NCBI GenBank assembly: GCA_026647215.1
Contig: JAPKHC010000056.1
Span: 1 to 18,722, forward strand
DNA length: 18,722 nt
Origin: F1-120-MAGs118 sp013360535
Lineage (GTDB): Bacteria; Planctomycetota; UBA1135; GCA-002686595
Reading direction: 5' to 3'
Shown here: piece after piece, positions 17,382-18,722 of the stretch
Numbering within the stretch: position 1 is the first letter of the stretch
How the letters are laid out: each line of letters starts with the position of its first letter
Notes under the pieces: model-generated
The model's input: only the letters and a program-made list of their open reading frames with translations
What the model was told of the DNA's origin: nothing
Databases searched by the model: none
Made by a program: the position numbers and the translations under genes

Positions 17382-18665
17382 TCAGGCTCCCTTCCCGCGG
17401 CGCGCCTTGGCTTTGGCCGGGACACCGACCCACAGTTCGCCCGCGCCGACGTGCGAACCGTGCGTGACCACCGAGTTGGCGCCTGTCGTCGCGCCTTCGC
17501 CCGTCGAGCAGGGCGCGACGAGCACGGTGCCGCAGCCGAGGAAGCTGCGGTCGCCAATCTTCGTCTTGTGCTTGTGCGTGCCGTCGTAGTTGGCGAACAC
17601 GGTGCCGGCGCCGATGTTGACGCGCTCGCCGATCTCGGCGTCGCCGATGTAGGCGAGGTGCTTGGCCTTGGACTTCTTCCCGAGGTGCGAGCGCTTGGTC
17701 TCGGTGAAGTTGCCGATCTCCGCGCCGTCGTCGAGCGTCGTGTTCTCGCCGATGTGCGCGAACGGGCCGATGTGGCAGCCAGCGCCGATCTTGCAGCCCT
17801 TTTCGATCACGCTGCAGGGCGCGACGTGCGTGCCGGCGCCGATCGTGACACCGTGCGCGATGTACGTCGTGCGCGGGTCCTCGATGTACACGCCCGCGAG
17901 CAGATGGGACTCGAGGATGCGCTCCTGCACGGCCGCGCGCGCCTCGGCGAGGTGCACCAGCGTGTTGACGCCGATCGCCTCGCGCTCGTCGGTGATCTCG
18001 ACCGGCAGCACGCGCCGTCCGGCCGCGGAGAACATGCCGACCACGTCGGTGACGTAGTACTCGCGCTGCGCGTTCTGGTTGGAGAGCTTCGGCAGGCTTT
18101 CGACGAGGAAACGGCCGTCGAAGCAGTACACGCCGAGGTTGACCTCGCGCAGCGTGCGCTCGCCCGTCGTCGCGTCCTTCTCCTCGACGATGCGCGCCAC
18201 CGAGTCGTCGGCGCCGCGCACGATGCGGCCAAAACCGCGCGGATTCGCTGGGCACGCGGTGAGCAACGTCATGCCGCGCTCCGTCGCCGCCTGTTCGGTG
18301 CACAGGAGCTCGAGGCTCTCCGCGCGCAGGAGCGGCATGTCGCCGTAGAGCAGCACGACACGGCCCGGGTCGGCGCCGAGCTCGGGCAGGCAGCACTGGA
18401 CAGCGTGGCCGGTGCCCTTCTGCTCCGTCTGCTCGACCGTGCGGATGCGGCCCTTGGGATCGAGCCCTTCGAGCGCCTTGCGCACCTCGTCCGCCTTGTA
18501 GCCGACCACGACCAGCACGCGCTCGGGCTCGAGCGCGAGCGCGAGGTCGACGACCCAGGCGATCATCGGTCGCCCGCACAGCGGCGCCATGACCTTCGCC
18601 CACCCGGTTTTCATCCGGGTCCCCTGGCCTGCGGCCAGGATGATCACGGTATCGGGCCGGCTCAT
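17382..18665 (-). CDS. glmU: Bifunctional GlcNAc-1-phosphate uridyltransferase / GlcN-1-phosphate acetyltransferase
   Basis: GlmU makes UDP-GlcNAc, the precursor of both peptidoglycan and lipid A. Residues 1 to about 228 form the uridyltransferase fold: LAAGQGTRMKT (10-20), Lys24 in WAKVMAP, GTGHAVQ (84-90), GDMPLL with metal-binding Asp109, and EVNLGVYCFD (174-183). Residues about 250-415 are the hexapeptide-repeat acetyltransferase, with EIGNFTETKRS (316-326), catalytic His336 in KAKHLAYIGDAEIG and NYDG (359-362). Both active sites look intact. At 427 residues it is somewhat shorter than the 450-460 common in the family, mostly because the C-terminal tail is short. The 57 bp upstream to the window edge show no clear ribosome site or promoter, so further upstream genes may belong to the same operon. 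Confidence 0.96.
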   Translation of the reverse strand: MSRPDTVIILAAGQGTRMKTGWAKVMAPLCGRPMIAWVVDLALALEPERVLVVVGYKADEVRKALEGLDPKGRIRTVEQTEQKGTGHAVQCCLPELGADPGRVVLLYGDMPLLRAESLELLCTEQAATERGMTLLTACPANPRGFGRIVRGADDSVARIVEEKDATTGERTLREVNLGVYCFDGRFLVESLPKLSNQNAQREYYVTDVVGMFSAAGRRVLPVEITDEREAIGVNTLVHLAEARAAVQERILESHLLAGVYIEDPRTTYIAHGVTIGAGTHVAPCSVIEKGCKIGAGCHIGPFAHIGENTTLDDGAEIGNFTETKRSHLGKKSKAKHLAYIGDAEIGERVNIGAGTVFANYDGTHKHKTKIGDRSFLGCGTVLVAPCSTGEGATTGANSVVTHGSHVGAGELWVGVPAKAKARRGKGA

Positions 18666-18722
18666 TGGGGACGGTGCGCGCTGAAAACGAAGGGGGCGTG
18701 GAAGGACGACGAAAGGGCCGAA

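Noticed and set aside
15752..17557. Frames that fuse glmU-prs (727 codons) or prs-rplY (601 codons) into single proteins
   Set aside because: Upstream parts are out-of-frame translations of the preceding gene with no domain; each true gene has its own ATG with normal family N-terminus and stop/start overlap.

Overview
This window is very GC-rich and carries almost nothing but housekeeping and cell-envelope genes, all read from the minus strand. I list 13 complete protein genes and one partial one at the left edge. The organism makes a Gram-negative outer membrane: there is a BamA barrel protein and three early lipid A proteins (LpxD, an LpxC-FabZ fusion, LpxA). The combination of an LpxC-FabZ fusion, a eukaryote-like type 2 IleS, a very high GC content and the order glmU-prs-rplY-pth-rpsF-rpsR-rplI-dnaB fits a high-GC Planctomycetota-like or related deep-branching Gram-negative lineage. 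That assignment is an inference from gene content and was not tested by a search.

In transcription order (right to left): (1) glmU-prs-rplY (18665 to 15752) form a tight cluster with 8-nt spacing and then an ATGA overlap. It makes UDP-GlcNAc, PRPP and ribosomal protein L25, and ends in a clean hairpin. (2) A 311-bp gap (15441-15751) holds several strong inverted repeats and a plausible promoter. (3) pth-rpsF-rpsR-rplI (15440 to 13571) is a translation cluster without the ssb gene that often lies between rpsF and rpsR. It ends at a 17-bp-stem hairpin. (4) dnaB-bamA (13372 to 9391) are 7 nt apart. (5) A 143-bp gap carries a good promoter candidate and an 18-bp perfect palindrome just ahead of lpxD. 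(6) lpxD-lpxC/fabZ-lpxA-Gfo/Idh oxidoreductase-ileS (9247 to 1701) are overlapping or nearly so. (7) A 420-bp non-coding stretch precedes a LysM/L,D-transpeptidase lipoprotein (1280 to 183). (8) The left edge looks like the start of an IS66-like insertion sequence (1-140).

Functionally, GlmU makes the UDP-GlcNAc that LpxA, LpxC and LpxD turn into lipid A precursor, and the fused FabZ supplies fatty-acid dehydration for the competing phospholipid pathway. BamA inserts outer-membrane proteins, and the L,D-transpeptidase probably cross-links or anchors peptidoglycan. The rest serves translation (IleS, L25, Pth, S6, S18, L9), replication (DnaB) and nucleotide synthesis (Prs).

I did not find a new defence, mobile or biosynthetic system. 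The points most worth a second look are the altered GXHH active-site motif of IleS (expected to matter for mupirocin resistance), the hairpin-dense rplY-pth gap, the palindrome and promoter ahead of lpxD, the lone GnnA-like oxidoreductase beside lpxA, and the probable IS66 end.
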